From contig WELB01000130.1 in the NCBI GenBank assembly GCA_009602725.1, forward strand, positions 380,294-401,090: 20,797 nt of DNA, written 5' to 3'. The DNA is from Spirogloea muscicola. Taxonomy: Eukaryota; Streptophyta; Zygnematophyceae; Spirogloeales; Spirogloeaceae. Made by a program: the position numbers and the translations under genes. The notes under the pieces were generated by a model that ran no database searches, was not told the DNA's origin, and was given only the letters and a program-made list of their open reading frames with translations. Below, one piece after another: positions 8,216 to 16,420 of the stretch (the stretch's first letter is position 1; each line of letters begins with the position of its first letter).

Positions 8216-11200
8216 TCACATTAGACGAGGTAGTTGCATGTGCCAGACTCCTCCAAGCTGACCTCCAAGCAAGTAGACAGCAATGCCACCGAGATACCCG
8301 GCCAGAGCAGGGCCACTGATCTGCAAACATTTTCGAGACACACTGGGATTCACTTCTGCAGCGACTCTGGTGAAGACCATCTTTACTTTTCTGCCAACTG
8401 CGCAAGCGAGTAATCAGGAATAATTTCAGCACAGTATTCATTGCAACGGGCACAGTGACCTTCAGCACCTTGCGTAGATACCAAAGGAAGTCTGTTTTCT
8501 CCATGCCCATGTAGGCCACGCCAGCAGCAGATCCAATAATGAGGATTGAACCTCCAGTTCCAGCACAATACGCAATGAGTTGCCATAGTTCAGAGTCGAC
8601 AGGATATTGAGCAGGGTCATACATGCCCATTGTTGCTGCTACCAGCGGCACATTGTCAATCACAGCGCTAGCAAGGCCAATCAGGCCTGCAATGGCTTCT
8701 GTACTGGGCACGTTCGCATCAAGGAAGTTCGCTAGGTCCTTCAGCAACCCTGCCGAGTCCAGGCTGCACCGCACCAGAGTCGAGCAAGTAAGTAAGGAGC
8801 AGAAATTTGGGACGGACTCATTGTCAGCCTGTGACTTCAGCATGAAGCAAAAACTGCTTACCTTGCAATTGAAAGCAGTATGCCGAGGAAGAACAGTATG
8901 CCCTGTGTATCAATGCGAGAAAGCGCCTGGGGCACTTTGAGCCGCTGGCGACTCTGATCATCTCCAAAATGAATGGCATCCGTCAGGAGCCAAAGGCTTC
9001 CGAGGCCCAGTAGCATCCCAATGTATGGAGGCAGGCCAGTCAGCGACTTAAACACGGGCACAAAGAGGAGGGCGCTGATGCCCACAAAGAAGACCAGACG
9101 GCCTCGAGGGGCCATCTGCTCACTGGACATAACTGGCTCTAGGGTCTGCTTCCCTGCCTCAGTAACCAAGCTGACCACGCATGCACAGGTGCAGTTGTCA
9201 AGTGTCAAGAGCACTTGAAGACAAAATAGTCTACCATGTCAGTCTCTAAAACCCAAGACCAGCACATTCCAAGGCAGCAGTGTGCTAGCACTAAGACTTC
9301 CAAGGACAGCTTCATGCAGCGTGCAGTCATGCTTATCCAGGGTCGAGATTGGCGAAACTCATACAGGCCATGCACGATGCCTCTTCCTGCTTGACCAACT
9401 TCACACAATTCTACAATGCAGACTTGTAGCAATCCGCTTTACCTGTCGAAGGAGAAAATTGCCAACGGGATGGCAAGAGACACACTTGAGGGGAGAAAGA
9501 GTGTCTGCAGGTACATTGCAGGAGCCGGAGCAGCAGATAAGATTGGCCCCTTGCCTAGCAGAGGACCAGGACCAGCTTGGTGGGGCAGAAGGAAGAAGCA
9601 TCAAAGGGTGCACAGGAAGTATAGCCAATGATGTGATATTGTTGAGAAGCAGCTTCCCACAAACTGCAAGTATCAAATCTGTGAACATGGCTGACCTGAA
9701 TAGTTGGTATGGTTGTAATCTGGCCATGTATCCAAAGCATTGTCGTGGTAACATCTCCTATAGGGGTCCACGCACCACCAGCATTTGCAGCGATAACTAC
9801 CACCGCTCCTAAGAATCTGGCCACATGACGACACGGCCTGATTGATTTCGCATGATGAACTGCCAGCAGCAATTGTTTGGAGTAAAAGGACGGCCCGAGC
9901 AAGAGAGCAAGCTATGGTGAGCTTCTCACGCATCTGATTGACATCCCTTCTCTCAAGGACAACGAGACTCACTTCCGTAGATCAGGGTTTCGCACCAGCT
10001 TGCGGAGTAGGGAGACCATGACAATGGTGGAGGTGAGATTGTCAAGGATGGAGCTGAGGAAGAATGTGATGATTCCAACCTGCAAGAGTGGCACGAGTAA
10101 GCATGGCGAGGATCTCCATCAGATCATCCTGATCTGGACCATCCTGCAATAGTCGGGTGCCCACAAGGAACACGAGCCGGAGGAAAGCTTCAAGGCCACC
10201 ACTGTGCTCACCACCCAAATGAGCTTCTTGAAGCTTCTTGTCTTGATAGCATCAGTCACGAGCTTGAAGCCCTGGTGAGCATCCACAATCTCCACAATAG
10301 TCATAGCGCCAAGAAGGAAGTACACAATCTCACTGACATCTGTCGCCTGCTCCTTGAGTTCCATGACAGCAACCTCTGTGGATGGAGCCTGCGAAAGAAG
10401 GGAGAGGGGCAGGGGAGAAAGCACAGGTGCTTGATCACGAGCACGGCAACAGCAGCCGTGCCACGCCACGTCCCTCCAGCCCGCAACATAGGCGCCCCTT
10501 GCCAGGTGGCTAGCCCCAAGACATGTTGAGCTCAGCCTCCCATAACCAAAGCCTGCATGGTTTGGTTAACAGACATACACAGACGCTGCGAATGGTCCAC
10601 AGGATGACGGCCATCAGCAGAGCCACGCCACTCTTGTTGAAGGCCAAGGACTCCTCGAATATGATGCCTGCATAACCCACCACGAACACCAGCCCCATTG
10701 CCAGGCCCTGCGCAGCTGCACATGCGGCAGCTCAGCACACGTGGTTCAAAGAGGAGGGGGACAAGCAACTGCTGCAAAAGCTTGAGGGCCCTCGGAGGCT
10801 GAGCTGCGCAGTGGACCTGGTGCTGCTCCACCCAGGAGTGGTTGACGCCGGCGTACACAGCGGCCAGGAAGGCGGCGATGGCCAGGGCCTTGAACAGGTC
10901 CAGCTTGTCGCGCGAGCTCTGCTCGTAGTCGGCAGAGCTCATGTCGTCCACGGAGCAGAGCGGGTCGCAGGACCCCTCCCGGTCGCCCGCGTCCAGCCGC
11001 AGAAGTCGCGCGTCGTCCTGCAGTGCGGCGCGGGGCGCGGCGCAGCAGCCGTGAGCGCCAGGCAGCCGGGCGGAGGGGCCGCTCCTCACTGACGCAGCTG
11101 GCTGGTTGGCCCGACCTCATCGTCCCACTCGTCCTCCGCCTCGTCGGCTGCGTCGTCTGCTGAGACGGCGGCGGGGAGGCGCGAGCCACGAGCGGGCGGC

Positions 11201-11255
11201 CGGCCGCCTGGCACCCGGCTGGCGGCGCGGACGGCGCTGCACGGCCGNCCGCCAT
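8216..11255 (-). CDS. NHD1: NhaD-family Na+/H+ antiporter, plastid NHD1 type (10 exons)
   Basis: This is a membrane antiporter that exchanges Na+ for H+. The plant homologue is in the chloroplast envelope. Minus-strand exons: 11255-11094, 11017-10817, 10707-10585, 10388-10212, 10079-9973, 9816-9696, 9504-9443, 9170-8862, 8763-8469, 8320-8216. All introns are GT-AG and phases agree. The product is 553 residues, close to the 576 of Arabidopsis NHD1. Landmarks in order: DPLCSVDDMSSADY, GYAGIIFEESLAFNKSGVAL, FLLGAMTIVEIVDAHQGF, FLSSILDNLTSTIVMVSLL, VVVIAANAGGAWTPIGDVTT, SEQMAPRG, VPQALSRIDTQGILFFLGIL, IGLASAVIDNVPLVAATMGM and CAGTGGSILIIGSAAGVAYM, all NhaD-type membrane segments. The first 54 residues are Ala/Arg/Pro/Ser-rich with almost no acids, as in a transit peptide. 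ATG 11255 is preferred because it joins in phase to exon 2 through a 76-base intron. The N at 11248 leaves residue 3 undetermined (GNC). Confidence 0.94.
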
Positions 11256-11749
11256 GGGGGGCCCCGGGCCTCCGGGGCCTCCGCGCCGCCAGCCGGCGCG
11301 GGGCGAGCAGATGGAGCAAGGCAAGGAGGGGCAGCTCCTCCCCGGGCCCCCGCCCCCCCCGGTGCCAGGGCGCAGGCCAGGCCAGGAGCTGGACCCTGTC
11401 CGACACCTGCGGGGACCCCTCTGCCTTCTCTTGGCCCCTTCGGACCTCGTCAACCCTTTTCAGATCTCGTTCAGGTCTCGTTCCAGCGCTCTCTCGCTCA
11501 CGCACTCCACACGCGCGCCGGCCGCGCTACGGCTGCTGCCTCAGGCTCTCGGCGGAGTGCCTCTTTCCCAGCCTCGAGTCATTCTCTATGGGCGAGCACT
11601 TCTCCTATTCTGACCTGCTCTTGCACACCTGTGGATACTGAGCTTTCATCTGCATCCTTTCGTGTTTGCCCTCATCGGCTTTTCCGGCCCTCCTTCCCCC
11701 CGTCGCTTCCATGGGGAGCTGGTCGACTTTCCTGCAGCCGGGTCCCTGG

Positions 11750-11910
11750 CGCAAGTGTACCGTATGCGCCTCGCCGTCACGCTGCAGCGGTCTATGACGC
11801 TGCACCTTCGTGCCGGCAGAGCCCTCGCTGCTGCCTCTGGCTCTGGCCAGGGGTCCCACTTCCAGGAGCCTAGCATCTCTGATCTGCGGCTGCTTAGCAG
11901 AGGTTACTGA
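11750..11910 (+). pseudogene. Truncated element ORF end
   Basis: An open frame here encodes a peptide with LQRSMTLHLRAGRALAAAS and ends ISDLRLLSRGY and stop. It aligns with the C-terminal part of the copy at 1969-2702 (LQRAQAYALHQKAGRA ... SDLYVLTRGY). The upstream nuclease-like domain is missing, so this is a 5'-truncated remnant. It lies about 500 bases upstream of the NHD1 start codon, on the opposite strand. Confidence 0.6.
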
Positions 11911-12196
11911 GTGATTCGTAGCTGCTTTGTTTCTTTGTGTGCTTGTTTTTCTTAGCGCTTCCCCTGGCCCCCTTCTCGTACCCCTTTGTTCATTCTTTTT
12001 TGGGCTGGCTTTTCCAGCCCCTATCCTCAATGGGCGAGCCCTTTCTTCCCCCCTCCGCCATCCCTTGGTCCTCCCTAATCCAGCATCTGGCCCGGCTGGT
12101 TGATGCGCGTCGTCGAAGTCGGGGGGGGCAGCTTGGGCCATTCCAGCATTCCACAGGCCCTAGTAGTCTTTAGTTGCAAATTATGGAATGCGGCTC

Positions 12197-12340
12197 TCGC
12201 TTTGTTTGCAGCGCTCGCAAGCATTGGCTCTTCATCAACTTGCAGGGCGCGCTCTAAGTCAGGCCTCCGGCTGTCGTGGCGGCGCTCCAGCTCCCCAAGT
12301 TAGCTTGTCAGATTTGTTTGTGCTCACTCGTGGGCACTAA
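12197..12340 (+). pseudogene. Truncated element ORF end
   Basis: Read in the frame of TCG at 12197, this segment gives SLCLQRSQALALHQLAGRA near its start and SDLFVLTRGH and stop at its end. This matches the C-terminus of the other element copies residue for residue in the LQR, ALHQ.AGRA and terminal motifs. It is too short for a standard ORF search. No start codon or upstream domain is present. Confidence 0.65.
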
Positions 12341-12950
12341 TGTCACCTTAGGCACCTGCGTTTCGGTCTCCATATTATGGCTTTTTGGGCTGGCTTTTCG
12401 CAGCCCTTGCCCCCATTGGGAGTGCCACTTCTTCTATTACGTAGCCATGTTTAGTTTGCACTAGACTCTGCCTGAACAATGTATTGGCTTGAATTGGCCT
12501 CCCTTCCATTTCATGCGCCCCAGGCGCCTGCCCTGCCACTGCTGCTGCCCTACCCCTCTACCGCTTCCTCTTTAGCTTGTCAGATTTGTTTGTGCTCACC
12601 CGTGGGTACTAATGTCATCTTAGGTACCTTAGATTAGGTCTCCGTATTATGTAGCATTGTTTAGTCTGCACTCGACTCTGCCTGAACAATGTATTGGCTT
12701 GAATTGGCCTCCCTTTCAATTCATGCGCCCCGCGCGCCTTCTCTCTCTCTCTAGCAGCTCCAGAAGTGGATGATGGACAGGTCGTCAAGGCCCTCATCGG
12801 CTTTTCCGGCCCTCATCCTCACCCCTGCCATCCCTCCTGCCACTGTTGCTGGCCCACTCATCCCGCAGCTCCAGAAGTAGTTGTAGGACGGGTCAACAAG
12901 GCCCCCTTTTCTTCGCATTAGTCTTTGTCTGAACAATGTATTGGCTTGGA

Positions 12951-12967
12951 TTTAGGGTTTAGGGTTT
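12951..12967 (+). repeat. Interstitial plant-type telomere repeat (TTTAGGG, 2.4 copies)
   Basis: TTTAGGGTTTAGGGTTT is read directly. It is flanked by element-tail sequence on both sides (TGAACAATGTATTGGCTT before, the GCGCACCGCGCGCC motif after). It is too short to be a working telomere. It may be a scar of telomere-associated insertion or a chance tract, but its location inside the element cluster is notable. Confidence 0.8.
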
Positions 12968-13510
12968 CACGCTTTCATTTTAAGCGCACCGCGCGCCTTC
13001 TTTCTCTCTCGATTTGTGCTCACCCGTGGGTACTAATGTCACCTTAGGCACCTTACTTTAGGTCTCCGTATTATGTTCCCCTGGCCCCCTTCTCGTACTT
13101 TGTTCATCCTTTTTTGGGCTGGCTTTTCCAGCCCCTATCCTCAATGGGCGAGCCCTTTCTCTATTCATGCGCCCCGCGCACCTTCTCTCTTTCGTGTCCG
13201 GTTGTGTAGTTTTTCCCTTTCGACACCGTTTTGTGGCCTTTGAATGTTGTCCATTCTTTTCTGGGCTGGCTTTGCTAGCCCCTCCTTCTTTATGGGCGAG
13301 CAATTGCTTTCGGGCTGGCTCTTCAAAGTTTTTGTCCCCCTTGAGAGCGCCACCTCTCTCGCAGTGTTCCCACGGCGGTCGGGGACGGGGTCGAGGTCGA
13401 GGTCTTGCTGAGGTGTCGCGCGCTGAGTGGAAAAGACCCGTTTCACTGGAGGTCGCGCGCCGGTCATCCACCCCTCCACGCCAGCGCACGTGAAGCGATG
13501 ACGCGGCCAA

Positions 13511-13557
13511 CCGTTTGCCACTGTGGCCCCCCGTTTGACACCGTGGCTCGCCGTTTG
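13511..13557. repeat. 20-bp direct repeat, 2.4 copies
   Basis: CCGTTTGCCACTGTGGC, CCGTTTGACACCGTGGC and CCGTTTGCGG start at 13511, 13531 and 13551. A 20-base period is close to two DNA helical turns, which would place the units on one face of the helix. Confidence 0.85.
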
Positions 13558-13565
13558 CGGGGGGA

Positions 13566-13611
13566 GCGCGCGGATTTGTACCGGGGTATGACCCCGGTAC
13601 GAAACGCGCGC
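13566..13611. repeat. Extended palindrome, 10-bp perfect core
   Basis: GTACCGGGGT (13578-13587), ATG, ACCCCGGTAC (13591-13600) form a perfect stem. Further out, TTT/GAA and then GCGCGCG (13566-13572) and CGCGCGC (13605-13611) pair with a small internal loop, giving about 20 paired bases in all. It is the strongest inverted repeat in the window. Confidence 0.9.
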
Positions 13612-13833
13612 TTTTGGGAGGGTGGCGGCGGAGCCAATCGACGGCTGCCACGCACACGCGCGCCCCCGCGCCCAAATTGTGTCGATTCGAAGTTCGATGA
13701 GGAGGGAGGAGGGGCTCCTCGCCCGCCTGCCCTCTCTGCGCTCCCCCCACCTGTGCGCTCCCCCGCCTGGCATCCCCCGCCTGGCCACCCTCCCCGGGCC
13801 GAGCTCCCCCGCGCAGCAAGAGGCGGGGAAGCC

Positions 13834-14361
13834 ATGGCGATGCGCCTGCCTCGGTGCTCGGGTGCAGGCGGGGACGACGACCTGGTCAGCTCGGGGTCAT
13901 CTCCTCAACCCTCGCCCGAGAAAGGCGTTGCGCCGCCTCTGCAGGCGACCATCATCGCGCAAGGTCCTGCACAAGCTCCCGTAATCTCTTCTGCACCGTC
14001 TCCGCTTGTGAATCTGCAACAGCCGACAGGTGTGTCTTTTGGCTTCCTCCAGCACCAATTGTGTGTCGTTCACAATTCCCCCATCCAAGCTTGTACACAA
14101 GGGGCCATCAGCCATTGCAACGATTCCACAAAGCTCCCTCTACAAGGTGCACAATCAGCCCTGACTTTGCCGCCATGGCCCGCAGGTACTGTGTTTCGGC
14201 CTCAACTAGCGACTCCTACCTTGGCAACAAGTCCGTGGCTTGCCCTGGGTCCTCCTTCATCAACGATCTCAACGCCCTCATGCCCGCCCAAGAAGTCAGC
14301 ATCTCGTTGTGGCAATTCCATCCAGCCACAAGTTGGCTCAGCAACGGACGGGCGGGCATGA
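13834..14361 (+). CDS. Weak gene candidate, unknown
   Basis: ATG at 13834 sits in a favourable context (GAAGCCATGGCG) and opens a 176-codon frame ending at 14359-14361. Its first 65 codons are Ser/Pro/Ala/Gln-rich (for example DDDLVSSGSSPQPSPEKG). A good donor (ACAG|GTGTGT) lies at 14030, so the frame may be left there. Another frame at about 14187-14325 looks more protein-like (YLGNKSVACPGSSFINDLNA, LMPAQEVSISLWQFHP), but a link between the two needs introns of only 23-41 bases, shorter than any other intron here. The second half runs into the 176-bp tandem repeat. No family is recognised. It may be a real gene with a different exon structure or GC-driven noise. Confidence 0.25.
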   Translation: MAMRLPRCSGAGGDDDLVSSGSSPQPSPEKGVAPPLQATIIAQGPAQAPVISSAPSPLVNLQQPTGVSFGFLQHQLCVVHNSPIQACTQGAISHCNDSTKLPLQGAQSALTLPPWPAGTVFRPQLATPTLATSPWLALGPPSSTISTPSCPPKKSASRCGNSIQPQVGSATDGRA

Positions 14362-14843
14362 CTCGGCACGCCCGCAAAGCTTGCAAATTGTCGACACAAT
14401 GCGTGCAATAGTACCTGGAAGAGCGGCAGTGCTCTTTGCTTGAGTTCAGGAATCGGCGGTGCAATTGAACGCCGGTCCAGCCGCCTGCAAAATCCATCCA
14501 GCCACAAGTTGGCTCAGCAACGGACGGGCGGGCATGACTTGGCACGCTCGCAAAGCTTGCACACTGTCGACACAACGCATGCAAAGATACCTGGGAGAGC
14601 GACAGCGCTCTTTGCGTGAGTTCAGGATCGGCGGTGCAACTGAAGGCCGGTCCAGCCGCCTGCAAAGTCCATCCAGCCACAAGTTGGCTCAGCAACGGAC
14701 GGGCGGGCATGACTTGGCACGCTCGCAAAGCTTGCACACTGTCGACACAACGCGTGCAAACATACCTGGGAGAGCGGCAGTGCCGTTTGCTCGCGTTCAG
14801 GAATCGGCGGTGCAACTGAATGCCGGTCCAGCCGCCTGCAAAG
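14317..14843. repeat. 176-bp tandem repeat, 3 full copies
   Basis: Units start at 14317, 14493 and 14668, each with TCCATCCAGCCACAAGTTGG, then CTCAGCAACGGACGGGCGGG and CGCAAAGCTTGCA. A decayed fourth unit begins at 14844. Unit lengths of 176, 175 and 176 are not divisible by three, and open frames drift between units, so it is non-coding. The length is similar to a nucleosomal repeat and to many satellite monomers. Confidence 0.9.
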
Positions 14844-14859
14844 TCCCTGCAGGCACAGG

Positions 14860-15230
14860 ATGAGTCAGCAACTCGTGGCGGGCTTGTTTGGCGGCGTGCC
14901 CGCTATGCCCTCGGCGTACGCGGTGCAGCGCTTGTGGCAGCCACCCGCAGTTGCTGATTGCACCCCCATGCGAGCGCCAGCGTTGACGCACTGCCGCTGT
15001 TGTTCTCCTCGCAGCGCGAGCTTGCAGGTTGGAGGTTGCGACGAAGAAGGCAGGTCGCAAGTGGCTGCGGAATCTCTGCAGCCGGCAGTGCTCGTGCAGC
15101 ACACTCGCAGTGGCCTTGCGCTTGCGCGTCCGCGTGCCACCGCCGGCGGCGTACAGAGCGGGCGCGCCCGCCCTGCCCGGGCCGCCTGCGCTCGGTAAGC
15201 CAGTCGCAAGCAATGGGAGTGGGAGCAGTT
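14860..15230 (+). other. GC-rich stretch with possible exon, unassigned
   Basis: A plus-strand frame of 112 codons (14860-15198) begins just after the tandem repeat and ends beside a good donor (GCTCG|GTAAGC at about 15195). An acceptor-like CTCGCAG is at about 15013. Other frames on both strands are also open, as expected from GC content. No family is recognised, so no gene is called. Confidence 0.25.
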
Positions 15231-15399
15231 AGTTGCCTTGCTTCTCTTCTCGTCCACCACCGCCGGCGCGCACCTGCTCACGCCTTGCGGCAGTCGGAGC
15301 GCCGAGCTGGCGCTCCGCTGTCGCACGTCTCCGCCGAATCTCCGCACGTGCTGCTGGTGTGGCGGCTGGGCGGCCCGGCGACCTCCGCCACGTATTGGT

Positions 15400-16420
15400 C
15401 ATCCGACCTCGACCTCGACCCTTTTCGTGAGAAGGGGGGGTCTATCTCGTCGGGGTGCCTCGTTTCTCTTGTACTGGCTTGAAGTGGCCACGCTTTCATT
15501 TCATGCGCGCCGCGCGCCTTCTCTCTCTTTTCCAGCTGCAAGCTACTCCGACTTGCGGCTGCTGACTCCGGTTACTTAGCTCCCATTCGCTTTTGGTCTC
15601 TTGCATAGCTCCGTGCTTTTGGCGCCTTTAGGCCCTTAGGACCTTGTTCGATCTTTCTGGGCTGGCTTTTCACAGCTCTTGCCTACATTGGGAGAGCCAC
15701 TTCTCTCTTTCCACACCCTCCTCCAAAACATTGCCAATCTAGGCTACACACGTCGTGCAGATGTGTTTCCGGCTGAGATGGGCTTGCCAGCTGCACACCT
15801 GTCTTTCTTGCGACGACGAGTTTCGGCCTGTTTGCAGCGTGCTCAGGCTAATGCCTTGCACCAGAAAGCTGGTCGAGCTCTAGTAAGTGGTAGAAGGGCT
15901 TCGTATCTGACATCTAGTATTCAGGCATCAATTAGCGACCTTTATGTTTTGACCCGTGGTTACTGAACGGGTCAATCTGCTGTAGGTTATGTAGGTCTTG
16001 AGATGTTGCTTGCCTTTGTACTTGGTATTTGGCCTTCGTTTGTTTCAAATACACGAGATTCTCTCTTTACACAGGCCCCGCCGCATCTGAAAAAGCTCAC
16101 TCTTATTTCGGCCTTTGGGCCTTGCCTTGCCCATCTTTTCTGGGCAGTGTGTGTGAGCGCTTTGAACGCTTTTCTGGCCCCTTTGCACTTTGCTCACCCT
16201 TTCTTCTGGGCTGGCCAAACACAGCCATCGCCCTCTACTGGAAGAGTCTTTCCCCTCTGGGCTGGCTTTCGACAAGCTCTCGCTCCCTGTGGAAAAGCTC
16301 ACTTCTCTTCAGCTTGAATTAGCAACCCTTTAGTTATGCGCTCCGCTCGCCTTCTCTCTCTTCCGGTCCCGTCCATTACTTTCGGGCTTGCTTTTCAGAG
16401 CCCTCGCCCCCTCAGTCTCC
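15400..16420 (+). mobile_element. Cluster C: further element copies
   Basis: Two stop-proximal peptides occur, at 15547-15579 (SDLRLLT then a one-base slip of RGY) and 15934-15966 (SDLYVLTRGY and stop). The first is preceded by the GCGCGCCGCGCGCCTTCTCTCTC motif and TTTCCAGCTGCAA, and followed by GCTCCCATTCGC...TCTCTTGCATAGCT, matching about 1712-1790 in cluster A. Stem-loops are at 15659-15678, 16208-16227, 16258-16277 and 16384-16403. After 15966 the tail again contains TTTGTTTCAAATACACGA. Confidence 0.65.
15679..15966 (+). pseudogene. Second-best element ORF copy, 5'-truncated
   Basis: An uninterrupted 95-codon frame contains SFHTLLQNIANLGYTRRADV, PAEMGLPAAHLSFLRRRVSA, CLQRAQANALHQKAGRALVS and a final ISDLYVLTRGY. 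It aligns with about 2450-2702 over its full length, with many synonymous differences, which suggests past selection on the protein. It lacks the upstream nuclease-like domain. The homology begins at about 15709, immediately after a tail motif (GGGAGAGCCACTTCTC) of another copy, so it is inserted into or joined to that tail. Confidence 0.65.

Larger units (their letters stand above)
11420..13340 (+). mobile_element. Cluster B: head-to-tail 3'-end copies of the same retroelement
   Basis: Five stop-proximal peptides lie here: 11609-11641 (SDLLLHTCGY, stop), 11878-11910 (SDLRLLSRGY, stop), 12308-12340 (SDLFVLTRGH, stop), 12580-12612 (SDLFVLTRGY, stop) and 13010-13036 (RFVLTRGY, stop). The first three keep upstream coding sequence of the form LQR..A.ALH..AGRA, for example 11464-11541, 11792-11835 and 12197-12256. 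Tails after them carry stem-loops at 12002-12020, 12387-12406, 13116-13134 and 13263-13281. The block TGCACTxGACTCTGCCTGAACAATGTATTGGCTTG is repeated near 12460 and 12670 and partly at 12925. The GCGCCxCGCGCGCCTTCTCTCTC motif recurs near 12728, 12990 and 13170. A second small repeat (CAGCTCCAGAAGT) is at about 12757 and 12865. Confidence 0.65.
13341..13833. promoter_or_regulatory. GC-rich island with 20-bp repeat array and strong palindrome
   Basis: This island separates element cluster B from the 13834 open frame. CCGTTTG occurs at 13511, 13531 and 13551, exactly 20 bases apart, with similar intervening CAC.GTGGC. A perfect 10-bp inverted repeat is at 13578-13600, extended by a GCGCGCG/CGCGCGC arm. 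Repeated binding sites next to a palindrome could be a promoter or protein-binding region for the downstream open frame, but no core promoter element was recognised. Open frames on both strands here reflect the high GC content. Confidence 0.35.

Noticed and set aside
9282-9812. 176-codon plus-strand open frame
   Set aside because: It is antisense to NHD1 exons 9504-9443 and 9816-9696 and the intervening introns. The minus strand carries clear NhaD family motifs.
10746-11453. 235-codon minus-strand open frame over the NHD1 5' end
   Set aside because: Only its 11255-11094 part is used, as NHD1 exon 1. The rest shadows exon 2 in the wrong frame or lies upstream of the chosen ATG near element sequence.
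13058-13819. 253-codon minus-strand open frame, plus overlapping minus frames
   Set aside because: Arg/Pro/Ala/Gly-rich translation opposite element tails and a GC-rich island, with several frames open at once. No start context, splice support or family similarity.
14216-14815. 199-codon minus-strand open frame through the 176-bp array
   Set aside because: The unit length is not a multiple of three and open frames drift across it on both strands, so this is a repeat artefact and not a coding repeat protein.
14317-14843. CRISPR-like direct repeats
   Set aside because: Whole 176-base units are repeated with no short repeat/unique spacer pattern, and the DNA is nuclear eukaryotic.
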